Notes under the pieces: model-generated
Database searches by the model: none
Told to the model about the DNA's origin: nothing
The model's input: only the letters and a program-made list of their open reading frames with translations
Shown here: piece after piece, positions 18,025 through 27,713 of the stretch
Layout of the letters: the number at the start of each line of letters is the position of its first letter
Numbering within the stretch: the stretch's first letter is position 1
Translations under genes and position numbers: made by a program
From: Candidatus Coatesiibacteriota bacterium
Lineage (GTDB): Bacteria > JAFGND01
Reading direction: 5' to 3'
NCBI GenBank assembly: GCA_016927185.1
Contig: JAFGND010000006.1
Location: forward strand, 36,675 to 100,674
Length of the DNA stretch: 64,000 bases

Positions 18025-19311
18025 TTAATCATCAGGTTTTATCTTGAAATATCTGTATACTTCAGCGGCTGTGAAAAGAGAGCCTATTATCAATATTGGT
18101 CTCTCTTTCTCTTTATTCATCTTCAGCAACTTTATGATTGCTTGTGTTACATTCTTGCACACCATATTTTCAGTGCCAATTTTACTTGAGATGTTATGCA
18201 GCCTTTCCACATCAGGAGCTCTATCACTTTCAGGAGGAGCAAGTGCTATGAATGCAGCATATTTCTGTAGATGCTTTACCATGTTTTCAATCTTCTTGTC
18301 TCTTAAGGCAGCAAGAAGTATATATAATTCAGTATTTTTGAAAATTGATTTCAAGGTTGAATCTATTTCCTTTATTCCATGCAGGTTATGACCGACATCC
18401 AGCCAGATCTCTGGCTTTTCAGAAATCCTCTCGAATCTTGCATGCCAAACAGTATCGTGCAATGCTTCAAGAGCTTTATCCATATTGAAGTCCTCAATCA
18501 ATCTGGAAGATGCAAGTAATGCAAGGAGAGCATTTGTTATTTGATGATAACCTATCATTTTCAACTTTGCATTTATTTTCCTGTCATCCTTTAATGAAAA
18601 ACTGAATTCAGTTCCTTCCATCGATATTTTTGTTGTTTCGTAAGATATCTCATTATTCAATATGAATAGACTATCAGCAAATATATCTCTTGCTCTTTCC
18701 AGAAATACTGTTTCTATATCAGGTTTCATGTTTCCCAGAAAAACCTTGCTGTCCCTCTTTATTATACCAGCTTTTTCATAAGCAATCTTCTTGAGGGTGT
18801 TCCCAAGCGATTTCTCATGATCAATACCAATATTTGTAATAATGCTTCCTGAGGGATTCACGGTATTTGTAGCATCAAGTCTGCCACCCAGACCTATTTC
18901 CAGTATTGCCCAGTCTATTTCCTTTCTCTTGAAATATATGAATGCCAGCAATGTAGTAAGTTCGAAGAATGTCAGTTTATATAGTTCGATAATCTTCTTG
19001 AATTCAGTATATAATGCAATGATTTCCTCTTCGCTTATCCTGCTTCCATTTGCGATAATTCTCTCTCTGTAATCAATAATATGAGGAGATGTAAGCCTTC
19101 CTGTCTTGAAGCCATGATATCTGAAAATTCTCTCAACATAAGCTGTTGTTGAGCCCTTGCCATTCGTTCCAGCTATCAAAATTGATTTGAAAGCTTTTTC
19201 TGGATGATTTATTGCATCAAGAGCTGCATTCATTCTGTCAAGGTTGAGTTTTATTCCGAGAGAAGCATGAAGTTTGAAAATATCCTTCAGAAACTTGACG
19301 TAACTTATCAT
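18025..19311 (-). CDS. folC: Folylpolyglutamate / dihydrofolate synthase
   Basis: A 428-residue Mur-ligase-family enzyme that adds glutamate to folates, and in many bacteria also makes dihydrofolate from dihydropteroate. The P-loop is IAGTNGKGSTTAYVE. TSPHIIDYRERI, WAILEIGLGGRLDATN and TNIGIDHEKSLG are diagnostic FolC blocks. The C-terminal domain begins at WLDVGHNLHGIKE, the family's DGAHNP-like region, here with V in place of G. Its start overlaps the end of nadB by 4 bases, so the two are coupled. Whether it is bifunctional cannot be told from sequence. Confidence 0.93.
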   Translation of the reverse strand: MISYVKFLKDIFKLHASLGIKLNLDRMNAALDAINHPEKAFKSILIAGTNGKGSTTAYVERIFRYHGFKTGRLTSPHIIDYRERIIANGSRISEEEIIALYTEFKKIIELYKLTFFELTTLLAFIYFKRKEIDWAILEIGLGGRLDATNTVNPSGSIITNIGIDHEKSLGNTLKKIAYEKAGIIKRDSKVFLGNMKPDIETVFLERARDIFADSLFILNNEISYETTKISMEGTEFSFSLKDDRKINAKLKMIGYHQITNALLALLASSRLIEDFNMDKALEALHDTVWHARFERISEKPEIWLDVGHNLHGIKEIDSTLKSIFKNTELYILLAALRDKKIENMVKHLQKYAAFIALAPPESDRAPDVERLHNISSKIGTENMVCKNVTQAIIKLLKMNKEKERPILIIGSLFTAAEVYRYFKIKPDD

Positions 19312-20885
19312 ATGGTAGTATCTTCAATAATCATATATCCGTGATAATTATCATCTCTTTCAGGATGGTCTTCAAGAAAATGCAAACCTCTTGATTCCTG
19401 GCGCATCCTCGAACACATGACAATAAACTTGGCTACTTCAAACAAGTTCCTGAGTTCAACCAATCCCAGGTCAAACCTTGTCTTATCGTAAGCTTCTCCT
19501 ACTACAGGTGTCCATTTCCTGATGAATGTTTCTGCTTCATCCAGACCTTTGTTGTTCCTTACTATGCCAACCTTTTTCCACATAGTTTCCCGCAGTTCTT
19601 CTTTCAGCTCCTGAATATCAAACAGCTGATTCTTGTCTTCATTTACAAACAGAGCTTTCAATCCTGTTACTTCAGGTGTCTTTAATCTTGAAGACTCTAT
19701 ATGCCTGTAAGCTTGTTCGGCAAAGACCAGTGCTTCCAGCAGGGAGTTTGAAGCAAGTCTGTTTGCTCCATGCAGGCCAGAGTGAGCAACTTCTCCTATA
19801 GCATAAAGAGAGGGAATCGATGACCTGCCATTCATGTCTATGTCTATTCCACCGCATATATAATGAGCTGCAGGAACAACAGGAATTGGATCTTTTCTTA
19901 TATCGATTTCGTAGGAAAGGCATTTATTGTAGATTTGCGGGAATCTTTTTTCCAGATATTCTCCATCAATACTTGTAGCATCCAGAAGCACATATTTCTT
20001 CTGGTTTTCTTTCAGGTAGAAATATATGGATCTTGCAACAATATCCCTTGGTGCAAGTGAACCAAGAGGATGATTAATCTTTAAAATTTCTCCATCAGCT
20101 GTCTTCAGTATGCCGCCTTCCCCTCTTACTGCTTCAGAAACAAGAAATGCTCTTTTCCCTTCAATGATAGATGGATAGAGTGCAGTTGGGTGAAATTGGA
20201 CGAACTCCATGCTAGCTATTGAAGCACCTGCCCTGGATGCAATCGCAATTCCATCACCTGTAGCAATTTCGGGATTAGTTGTATACTTGTAAACCTGTCC
20301 GATGCCTCCTGTTGCAAGAATTACTGCTTTTGCAAAACAGGCAAAAAGATTGCAATTCATCTCATTATAGTAAACAACACCAACACATCTTCTATCCCTG
20401 ATTAAAAGATCTATGACGCAACAGCCTTCCTGTGTCTTCAGTCTGTCTTTATTCAATATTACATTTATAAGCCCAGATTCAATTTCCTGCCCAGTAAGAT
20501 CTCTTGCATGGACTATCCTGTTGAAAGAATGTCCTCCCTCTTTTCCTAAATCAAACTGACCATCAGTTTTTTTGGAAAACTGAATTCCGCTGTTTGTCAG
20601 TTCAAGGATAAGTTTGGGGCCTAATTTCACGGCAAGATCTACCACTTCAGGTCTGTTTATACCTCCACCGGCTTTCAAAGTATCAGCATAGTGAGAATCA
20701 AATGAATCAGTATTCGAGAATACTGAAGCAATACCACCCTGAGCATAGTTTGTATTGCAATCAGAATGCTCCTTTTTTGTAAGAAGCATCACTTCACCTA
20801 ACATTGACAATTTGAAAGCAAGGGATAAGCCTGCTATGCCTGAACCAACTACAAGATAATCTGTTATTTGTACTTTTATTTCCAT
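19308..20885 (-). CDS. nadB: L-aspartate oxidase
   Basis: A 525-residue FAD enzyme that oxidises aspartate to iminoaspartate, the first step of de novo NAD synthesis. The N-terminal dinucleotide site is DYLVVGSGIAGLSLAFKL. Next come SDCNTNYAQGGIAS, ILATGGIGQVYKYTTNP, and the active-site region FVQFHPTAL. The C-terminal flavin contact GLHGANRLASNSLLEALVF separates it well from fumarate reductases. A C-terminal helical domain (WKKVGIVRNNKGLDEA) completes the family pattern. nadA and nadC are not in the window. It is followed directly by folC. The 229 bases upstream hold no gene. Confidence 0.95.
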   Translation of the reverse strand: MEIKVQITDYLVVGSGIAGLSLAFKLSMLGEVMLLTKKEHSDCNTNYAQGGIASVFSNTDSFDSHYADTLKAGGGINRPEVVDLAVKLGPKLILELTNSGIQFSKKTDGQFDLGKEGGHSFNRIVHARDLTGQEIESGLINVILNKDRLKTQEGCCVIDLLIRDRRCVGVVYYNEMNCNLFACFAKAVILATGGIGQVYKYTTNPEIATGDGIAIASRAGASIASMEFVQFHPTALYPSIIEGKRAFLVSEAVRGEGGILKTADGEILKINHPLGSLAPRDIVARSIYFYLKENQKKYVLLDATSIDGEYLEKRFPQIYNKCLSYEIDIRKDPIPVVPAAHYICGGIDIDMNGRSSIPSLYAIGEVAHSGLHGANRLASNSLLEALVFAEQAYRHIESSRLKTPEVTGLKALFVNEDKNQLFDIQELKEELRETMWKKVGIVRNNKGLDEAETFIRKWTPVVGEAYDKTRFDLGLVELRNLFEVAKFIVMCSRMRQESRGLHFLEDHPERDDNYHGYMIIEDTTI

Positions 20886-21114
20886 ATCTTCCTTAAAACA
20901 AGTCAGGGCAAAAAGTTCAAATAAATTACTTTAGTCAATAGTTTTCAGTTCCGAGTAATTTTTTCATAACCAGCTTATTTTTATTGAGAATACTACAAGA
21001 AATACTGACAGCAAAGCGATACTTGAAATTGCTGCTATTTCATTGAATTGAATCACATCACAAATCCATGCTAAGTAGAATTCTTTAGATAACAGCTTTG
21101 GGTTATCAGTTTAT

Positions 21115-22455
21115 TTAATTCTCAACCTTCACTATTACTCTGGATGAATTACCAGCTTCAATTATATATGTACCAGGCTGCCATCTGCTGCTGTCAAGTT
21201 TATTGTAACCTTTCTCTATGGTTGCCACCTGTTTCCCAGTCAAATCATATATCCTGCCATAAGTAATACTTTCAACCACAAGTTGTGAAGCGAATGGATT
21301 TGGATATGCTTTTATCTTGTTTCTTTCTGGCATATAAAAGGAAGCTTTCCTGCTATTGAAGCCATAGTTGCCTTTTATGCAATAAATGTTATTATCATTG
21401 CATCCGATGACAATGCTGCCATTCCTGCCGAGAGCAAGACTGCTTGAAAATCCATTATCTGAGACTTTCAATCTCCAGTTTATTGTACCATCAGGCTTAA
21501 GACTGTAAACATAACTGTCTGATCCTCCGAAAAAGATATTGTTATTCCTGTCAATTGCAGGACTTCCCCATATAAGGGTATATGTGCTGAACTTCCAGTA
21601 TAGAGAGCCATCACTCTTTATTGCATAAAGATAATTATCGAAACTTCCTATATATGTATTAGAGTTGGAGTCTATTGCTGGAGAGCTGGTAAGATTTCCC
21701 CCTGCAAGGAATTTCCATTTTAATGATCCATCAGGATTTAGTGCATACAGATAACTGTCCTCACATCCAAAAATTACTGTTCCATCATCTCTGACAGCTG
21801 CAGATGAGAGAATAAACCCACCTACTGTAAAAACCCACTTCTGTTTACCATCTCCTGAAACAGCCATCATATCCATGGCTCCGTATGCAGATCCTACATA
21901 CAAGGTACCATCCCTGCCAATAGCAGGGCTTGCAAAATGACCTCTTCCTGTTGCAAAGGACCATTTAAGATTTCCCTCTGGACTGAAAGCATGAATTATT
22001 CCATTAGAGAAATAAATGGTATTATCAGAACCGATAACTGGAGATGATGCAGATTCCCAATCCACTGCATATTTCCATCTCAACTGACCATCGCTTCTTA
22101 ATGCATAGAAATTCTTGTCATTGCTTGCAAAATAAATCGTATTGTCGCTGCCTATAGCTGGTGATGATGAGACTTTGTCTGCACATTGGAATTTCCATAC
22201 CAGTGCTCCATCTTTTGTAAGGCAATAAAGATAATTGTCATCAGAACCTGCATATATTCTATCGTTATCGTCAATTGCTGGAGAAGAAAAAACGTCATCT
22301 CCTGTTTTATAACTCCAGTCAATTCCTGGATTGGATAAAGGACCTGAAACGCTTGATTTTGCATTATGCCTTGAATCATATCTATACATGGGCCATATGG
22401 CAGCAGAGCTAAAACCAATGTCAGATAGTAATAATAGTATGATAATAGTTTTCAT
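21115..22455 (-). CDS. Secreted eight-bladed PQQ-like propeller with C-terminal sorting-type domain
   Basis: A 446-residue protein when started at the ATG at 22455, which has AAAGGAG and a proper signal peptide (MKTIIILLLLSDIGFSSAA); the frame is open to 22518, but that extension lacks a ribosome site. Eight repeats of about 39-40 residues share the pattern SSPAID.N..IY.GS.DNYLYAL..DG.L.WKF, consistent with a beta-propeller. Residues from about 370 form a C-terminal domain opening KIKAYPNPFASQLVVES and ending PGTYIIEAGNSSRVIVKVE, as in type 9-like or FlgD-type C-terminal domains. Likely a surface-displayed protein; ligand unknown. Confidence 0.85.
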   Translation of the reverse strand: MKTIIILLLLSDIGFSSAAIWPMYRYDSRHNAKSSVSGPLSNPGIDWSYKTGDDVFSSPAIDDNDRIYAGSDDNYLYCLTKDGALVWKFQCADKVSSSPAIGSDNTIYFASNDKNFYALRSDGQLRWKYAVDWESASSPVIGSDNTIYFSNGIIHAFSPEGNLKWSFATGRGHFASPAIGRDGTLYVGSAYGAMDMMAVSGDGKQKWVFTVGGFILSSAAVRDDGTVIFGCEDSYLYALNPDGSLKWKFLAGGNLTSSPAIDSNSNTYIGSFDNYLYAIKSDGSLYWKFSTYTLIWGSPAIDRNNNIFFGGSDSYVYSLKPDGTINWRLKVSDNGFSSSLALGRNGSIVIGCNDNNIYCIKGNYGFNSRKASFYMPERNKIKAYPNPFASQLVVESITYGRIYDLTGKQVATIEKGYNKLDSSRWQPGTYIIEAGNSSRVIVKVEN

Positions 22456-22536
22456 GATTTCTCCTTTAAAGATATTTTTCCTTATGATTGGAAAACGGAC
22501 TTTTTTAATGTTTTTCATAAGTCAATAAAAATAGAC

Positions 22537-22564
22537 TTGACTAAAAAGAGAAACTTTTTATATT
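22537..22564 (+). promoter_or_regulatory. Sigma-70-like promoter for the repeat-propeller gene
   Basis: TTGACT at 22537-22542 and TATATT at 22559-22564 are separated by 16 bases. The predicted transcription start would fall near 22571, giving a very short leader that carries GGAGG at 22575-22579. Confidence 0.5.
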
Positions 22565-22585
22565 ACTTTTATACGGAGGATGATT

Positions 22586-24031
22586 ATGAAAAATTTGTTG
22601 ATTCTCATTTGTTTATTCATGATTCCCGCTGCATTATTCGCCTGGGAAAAAACCTATGGTGGTGTATTGATAGACAGAGGTTATTCGATAAGGCAGCTTC
22701 AGGATGGGAATATCGTAATATCAGGATATACATCAACTTATGGAGCAGGTGGTGGAGATGTTTATCTTCTTAAAATTGATACAAATGGAAACAAACTTCT
22801 TGAAAAAACATTTGGTGGAGGATCTTATGATTTAGGTGCCTCAATCCAAATCCTTCCAAATAATAGCGGATTTGTAATAGGGGGCACTACTTCCTCTTTT
22901 GGTAATGGTGCTGAGGATTTCCTGCTGCTCAAGACAGATAACTCATTCAATACGGTCTTTCAAAAAGCATTTGGAGGTCGTTCAGGCGAATGGTGCAATT
23001 CTGTTTCATTGGTGAATGATGGTGGCTTTATTCTGGCAGGTGAAACTATTTCTTTTGGTGCTGGAGGAAGAGATATATATGTGGTAAGAACAGACGCACA
23101 AGGAAATATTATCTGGGCAAAAACCTTCGGAAGAACTAATGATGAGTATGGGAGATGGGCCATACAAACTGATGAAGGTGGCTTCATAATTGCAGGCTCA
23201 ACAAATTCTTACGGAAATGGCAAGCATGATTGTTTATTAATAAAAACTGACGAGAATGGAAATATTCAATGGGAGAATGTATACGGTGGTTTCGAGCATG
23301 ATGTTGCAATATCCATCCATTCCCTTAGCGATGGATATATTATTTGCGGAGAAGCTTCAAATCTTGGTGCCGGAGAAGGAGAAATGTATTTGTTCAAGAT
23401 AAACAAGCAGGGAACTCTTATATTTGAAAAGGTATTTGGTGGAAACTCAGTAGACTGGGGAAGAGAAGCTATTCAGACTAATGATGGTGGATTCATAGCA
23501 TGTGGAGCAACCTATTCTTATGGCTCAGGAAATCAGGATATGTTCATAGTGAAGACTGATTCAAATGGAAACCTGCAATGGCAAAGCGTAGCAGGTGGCG
23601 AGAATGATGATGTAGCATATTCAGTGATTCAGACAGAAGATCAGCATTATGCCTTCATTGGATATACTGAATCTTATGGTTCAGGTTATGCTGACGTTTA
23701 TTTATACAAGACTGAAAAAGAAACAGGTTTCTCAGCTCAGAAAATCATACCAAAGAAAGAATCTGCAAGCATTGCAACTTATCCTAATCCTTTCAGGAGC
23801 AATGTTAATATAAATTATTCCATAAAGGAAGACGGGCAAATAAAACTCCAGATCTTTGATATTTCCGGCAAACTCATGAAAACTCTTGTTGACGAGAAAA
23901 AGCAAAAAGGCAACTATAGTCTGATCTGGCAAGCAAATACTGACAAGAAAATCAATGGAGGAGTTTTCTTCATCAAGTTATCTTCAAATGACAGGATACT
24001 TGCAACAAGAAAAATCCTTCAAATTGAGTAA
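22586..24031 (+). CDS. Secreted seven-repeat beta-propeller with C-terminal sorting-type domain
   Basis: A 481-residue protein starting at the second ATG (22586), six bases after GGAGG; the ATG at 22580 touches the ribosome site and is unlikely. After a signal peptide ending near ALFAWE there are seven repeats of about 52 residues with the pattern FGG...D.G.SI..T.DGGFI..G.T.SYG.G..D.YL.KTD.NGN..W, consistent with a seven-bladed propeller. A C-terminal domain starts ATYPNPFRSNVNINYSI and contains LQIFDISGKLMKTLVD and NGGVFFIKL, typical of FlgD-like or type 9-like sorting domains. No catalytic residues are evident; probable surface protein. Confidence 0.85.
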   Translation: MKNLLILICLFMIPAALFAWEKTYGGVLIDRGYSIRQLQDGNIVISGYTSTYGAGGGDVYLLKIDTNGNKLLEKTFGGGSYDLGASIQILPNNSGFVIGGTTSSFGNGAEDFLLLKTDNSFNTVFQKAFGGRSGEWCNSVSLVNDGGFILAGETISFGAGGRDIYVVRTDAQGNIIWAKTFGRTNDEYGRWAIQTDEGGFIIAGSTNSYGNGKHDCLLIKTDENGNIQWENVYGGFEHDVAISIHSLSDGYIICGEASNLGAGEGEMYLFKINKQGTLIFEKVFGGNSVDWGREAIQTNDGGFIACGATYSYGSGNQDMFIVKTDSNGNLQWQSVAGGENDDVAYSVIQTEDQHYAFIGYTESYGSGYADVYLYKTEKETGFSAQKIIPKKESASIATYPNPFRSNVNINYSIKEDGQIKLQIFDISGKLMKTLVDEKKQKGNYSLIWQANTDKKINGGVFFIKLSSNDRILATRKILQIE

Positions 24032-24146
24032 AGTATTGGCATGCTTTTTGCTTTAATTTAATAGTTGACATACTAAAATGAATTTTTAGCTATGTTCTTT
24101 GTTAAAATAGTATAGTTTTTTAAACAAGTGTTGCAGGAGGTAGACA

Positions 24147-24860
24147 ATGAAAAGCAAGTTTTTCTTGGCAATGGCAATGGTTTTCTTGATTTCAATTTTT
24201 GGTTGTGGAGGTACTGATACTGATAATAATGGTGAAGATGCGCTGATTTATTATAATTTTGATGAATATAATGATGGAGATGTTCCTAGTGATTGGTTTT
24301 TCGTTGATGAAGCAAAAGCTGATACATTAGGACCTTCAGATTGGTCAATAGCAAGCAAGCAGCTCTATCAAGCTAGCAAAATTGGAGGCACTGATACTAC
24401 ATTTACAGAAACTGACACAACTCAGAATCTTTATGGAACTTTTGCTTATGTAGGAAACCAGGATTGGACAGATTATGTATTTGAGGCAAAATTCAAAGCA
24501 GTAGATAACAATGGATTGGGATTTATCTTCAGACATAGTACAACTGAAGACGGAAAGCATGTATTCTATAGATTCCTGATGGTAAACGATAAATTATTCG
24601 GTGGAGAATGCTTCAGACTTGATTATTATGATGGTGAAGAATACCACTTGATAAAGAAAACAGACCGTTTAAGTTTTGATATGAACACCACATATAATAT
24701 GAAGATTGAAGTTTATGGCACATTAATAAAAGTTTACAGGAATGAGTGGTTATGCATGGAGCTAAATGATGTAAGTCTTTCGAAAGGTAATGTTGGCTTA
24801 TTCTGCATGGCAAATAAAGCATATTTTGATGATATAAAAGTAACGGCTTACGGTTACTAG
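24147..24860 (+). CDS. Lipoprotein with concanavalin-like (DUF1080-type) domain
   Basis: A 237-residue lipoprotein. The signal peptide ends in the lipobox ISIFGC, followed by an Asp/Asn-rich spacer (GGTDTDNNGED). The rest reads as a beta-sandwich like LamG/DUF1080 domains: NFDEYNDGDVPSDWFFVD at the start, FEAKFKAVDNNGLGFIFRHS in the core, and MKIEVYGTLIKVYRN and GNVGLFCMANKAYFDDIKV at the end. Such domains bind or, in some cases, cleave carbohydrate; no catalytic residue is identified here. AGGAGG lies upstream of the ATG. A terminator hairpin follows the stop. Confidence 0.8.
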   Translation: MKSKFFLAMAMVFLISIFGCGGTDTDNNGEDALIYYNFDEYNDGDVPSDWFFVDEAKADTLGPSDWSIASKQLYQASKIGGTDTTFTETDTTQNLYGTFAYVGNQDWTDYVFEAKFKAVDNNGLGFIFRHSTTEDGKHVFYRFLMVNDKLFGGECFRLDYYDGEEYHLIKKTDRLSFDMNTTYNMKIEVYGTLIKVYRNEWLCMELNDVSLSKGNVGLFCMANKAYFDDIKVTAYGY

Positions 24861-24868
24861 ATTTCAAT

Positions 24869-24898
24869 AATTCCCCTTTTTCTGATAAAAGGGGAATT
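24869..24898 (+). terminator. Hairpin terminator after the lipoprotein gene
   Basis: A 12-bp perfect inverted repeat (AATTCCCCTTTT and AAAAGGGGAATT) with loop TCTGAT begins 9 bases after the stop codon. It is followed by TCCTCTT rather than a clean T-run. Confidence 0.65.
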
Positions 24899-24998
24899 TC
24901 CTCTTATCTTCCGATAATTAACAAAATCAAACTCATTGACATATATTAGGAGTTGGTTTGTTTTGGTTATCGGAAATTTCTTAAAAAAGGGGTAACAA

Positions 24999-27047
24999 AT
25001 GTCAGATATGATTTACTTGTGGGCTCCGATTCTGGGGGGACTGGGATTATTCTATGCTTTTATTACTCTGTTCAGTATAACAAAGAAGAATGCTGGAAAT
25101 GAAACAATGCAGGCTATTGCAAGACAAATCGAAGAAGGAGCTAACACCTACTTAATAAGACAGTATAAAATATTATCGATATTCATAATTATAGTGGCAA
25201 TTATTTTAACACTTGCTATTGAATGGAGAACAGCCTTTTGCTTCGTTTGCGGTGCTCTATCTTCAATAATCGCAGGTTTTATTGGGATGAGGGCAGCTAC
25301 AAAAAGCAATGTAAGAACAAGCCAGGCAGCAACTCTTGGAAGAGATCAGGCTTTGACAGTGGCGTTTTCTGGTGGGTCTGTAATGGGACTGGCAGTAGCT
25401 TCTCTGGGAGCGATAGGAATAGGTATTCTATATTATGTATTCAAGGATCCCAATTATGTCAGTGGATATGCAATGGGTGCATCTTCAATTGCATTGTTCG
25501 CACGTTTAGGCGGAGGAATTTATACTAAAGCAGCAGATGTCGGAGCAGATCTTGTTGGCAAGGTTGAAGCTGGTATTCCTGAAGATGATCCAAGAAATCC
25601 TGCAGTTATTGCAGACAACGTGGGAGATAATGTTGGAGATATTGCTGGAATGGGTGCTGACTTGTTTGAATCATATGTAGGTTCAGTCATCGCAACAATG
25701 GCAATAGCATCAACCTTTGCATTCAATCCTTTATGTCCTCCTGAGCTTAAATCAAATTTACTCGGCTGGATAATACTTCCAGTATTGATAATAGCAGCAG
25801 GGTTAGCTTCTTCATTAATAGGAGTCTGGGGAGTCATATTGCTCTCAAAAATGGATCCACAGAAGGCATTAAGGTATTCAACATATATCTCTGGAATAGC
25901 AATCATAGCTGCTTCCTGTTTTCTCGTTTATCATATACTGGGGCAGCAATTCATGGGAGTATTCTGGGCAACTTTATCTGGTATTCTCTGCGGACTTCTT
26001 ATTGGAGGCATAACTGAATACTATACATCATATTCTCCTATCAAGAAGATAGCTAAAGCGAGTGAGACAGGTCCAGCAACAAATATCATAACTGGTTTCG
26101 CAGTTGGCATGCAGTCAACAGCCTTGCCAGTACTAGTCATAGTCATAGCAATAGGAATAAGTTATACGCTTGTAGACAAGGCTTTTGCTGGTGCCGGTTT
26201 ATATGGAATAGCAATTGCTGCTGTTGGAATGCTCGCAACTGTTGGAATGACAATGAGTGTTGACAGTTATGGTCCTATAGCTGATAATGCTGGCGGAATT
26301 TCAGAAATGTCTAAACTTGGACCAGAAATAAAAAAGATAACTGACAAGCTGGATTCATTAGGTAACACAACTGCAGCAATAGGCAAAGGATTTGCAATAG
26401 GTTCAGCAGCCTTGACTGCACTTGCATTATTCGCTGCTTATTCACAGGTGGCTGAAGTAAAGCTGGAAGCATTGAGTTTGCTGGATCCTAAAGTCGTAAT
26501 GGGTATTCTCTGGGGAGCAGTAATGCCTTACTGGCTTGGCTCTATGGCAATGCTTGCAGTAGGACGTGCTGCTTCGACAATGGTGGAAGAAGTAAGAAGG
26601 CAGTTCAGGGAAATAGTTGGGTTGCTTGAAGGCAAGGAAGATGTAAAGGCAGACAGCAAGAAGTGCGTTGATATCGCTGCAGCTGCTGCCATCAGAGAAA
26701 TGATACTTCCTGGTTCTATAGCTGTAGTAATGCCTGTTGCAGTTGGATACCTGCTTGGCAAGAACGCTTTAGGAGGCTTTCTTGCAGGAGCAACTGTTTC
26801 AGGAGTTCTGATTGGTATTTTCATGGCTAATGCTGGAGGAGCATGGGATAACGCCAAGAAGTGGATTGAAGAAGGTAATCTCGGTGGAAAAGGATCCAGT
26901 CCTCACAAGGCAGCTGTAGTGGGAGACACTGTTGGTGATCCTTTCAAAGATACAGTAGGTCCTTCAATGAACATACTGATAAAACTCATGAGTGTAGTAA
27001 GTCTTGTTCTTGCTCCAGTAATCAAGAATTTTAGCGGATTGTTTTAA
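24999..27047 (+). CDS. hppA: Membrane-bound ion-pumping pyrophosphatase
   Basis: A 682-residue integral-membrane pyrophosphatase that couples PPi hydrolysis to Na+ or H+ pumping. About 16 hydrophobic helices are expected from the length and pattern. The PPi/Mg site is visible as [35 protein letters not shown] and the C-terminal [32 protein letters not shown] has Ala at the position where K+-independent enzymes have Lys, so it is predicted to be K+-dependent. The helix-6 segment is [10 protein letters not shown], as in Na+-type enzymes such as that of Thermotoga, but the ion cannot be fixed by eye. GGGGTAACAA precedes the ATG. Confidence 0.95.
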   Translation: MSDMIYLWAPILGGLGLFYAFITLFSITKKNAGNETMQAIARQIEEGANTYLIRQYKILSIFIIIVAIILTLAIEWRTAFCFVCGALSSIIAGFIGMRAATKSNVRTSQAATLGRDQALTVAFSGGSVMGLAVASLGAIGIGILYYVFKDPNYVSGYAMGASSIALFARLGGGIYTKAADVGADLVGKVEAGIPEDDPRNPAVIADNVGDNVGDIAGMGADLFESYVGSVIATMAIASTFAFNPLCPPELKSNLLGWIILPVLIIAAGLASSLIGVWGVILLSKMDPQKALRYSTYISGIAIIAASCFLVYHILGQQFMGVFWATLSGILCGLLIGGITEYYTSYSPIKKIAKASETGPATNIITGFAVGMQSTALPVLVIVIAIGISYTLVDKAFAGAGLYGIAIAAVGMLATVGMTMSVDSYGPIADNAGGISEMSKLGPEIKKITDKLDSLGNTTAAIGKGFAIGSAALTALALFAAYSQVAEVKLEALSLLDPKVVMGILWGAVMPYWLGSMAMLAVGRAASTMVEEVRRQFREIVGLLEGKEDVKADSKKCVDIAAAAAIREMILPGSIAVVMPVAVGYLLGKNALGGFLAGATVSGVLIGIFMANAGGAWDNAKKWIEEGNLGGKGSSPHKAAVVGDTVGDPFKDTVGPSMNILIKLMSVVSLVLAPVIKNFSGLF

Positions 27048-27049
27048 TA

Positions 27050-27619
27050 ATGGATGGATGGCAGGAATTCTCCTGGGGAATGAACTATAATATCGTCTTG
27101 GACTTGATAAGAAGAGAACGAGATGATATTCAGGTGTCATATATTTTATGTAATGACAGGTCAATTGCGTTTTCAAAGGAGGAATTTGCCAAGCAGCCTC
27201 TTTCAATAGGATATTTCCAGTTCGAGGATCAACAGTTATACGCAGTAGATTTCATTTTCAAGAAAAGAGACAATGAGGATGATGTAATTTCATCTTATAA
27301 GAAACTTTCTTTCCTGATAGATTTCAAGATAGGTAAAGGTCAGGTTATCTACGAAGGAAAGGAACGAAGGAAAGGGAAACGTGCAGAAATAATTACTCAG
27401 GTAGATATTCCTGATTATTACGGAGATGAATTTTTTATTAAAGTCTGGACAGTAGGCAGAACTCATATTATTCTTTCTTATGCCCTTTATGGAAAGCATA
27501 TGTTGCAGATCTATCTGAGATATCTTGATAAATACCATTCTTTCCATCCCCCTGAGGAATTCAAGGACTTGTATGAGAAAATTGAAGGAAATGGCTATAT
27601 AAGAAAAAACGAATTGTAA
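27050..27619 (+). CDS. Hypothetical protein downstream of hppA
   Basis: A 189-residue soluble protein beginning 2 bases after the hppA stop and ending just before a strong terminator, so it is co-transcribed with hppA. There is no signal peptide or membrane helix. It is rich in aromatic and charged residues (SIGYFQFEDQQLYAVDFIF, EFFIKVWTVGRTHIILSYAL) and looks like an alpha-beta fold. I do not recognise a family or active site. Confidence 0.65.
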   Translation: MDGWQEFSWGMNYNIVLDLIRRERDDIQVSYILCNDRSIAFSKEEFAKQPLSIGYFQFEDQQLYAVDFIFKKRDNEDDVISSYKKLSFLIDFKIGKGQVIYEGKERRKGKRAEIITQVDIPDYYGDEFFIKVWTVGRTHIILSYALYGKHMLQIYLRYLDKYHSFHPPEEFKDLYEKIEGNGYIRKNEL

Positions 27620-27644
27620 AGCATCTTGAATAAAACTTTCAAGC

Positions 27645-27684
27645 AAGCAGGTTTTAAAAGGAAATTCAAAAAACCTGCTTTTTT
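27645..27684 (+). terminator. Strong intrinsic terminator between convergent genes
   Basis: An 11-bp perfect stem (AAGCAGGTTTT and AAAACCTGCTT) flanks a 14-base loop and is followed by TTTTC. It lies 26 bases after the stop of the hppA-linked gene and 30 bases before the convergent secreted-protein stop, so it may serve both directions. Confidence 0.8.
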
Positions 27685-27713
27685 CTTGATACAATGTCAG
27701 AAGTAGTTATCAC

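Noticed and set aside
20886-21114. A 6-bp inverted repeat (GATAAC and GTTATC, near 21093-21112) as terminator of the eight-bladed propeller gene
   Set aside because: Short stem with a long loop and no T-run; not strong enough to call.
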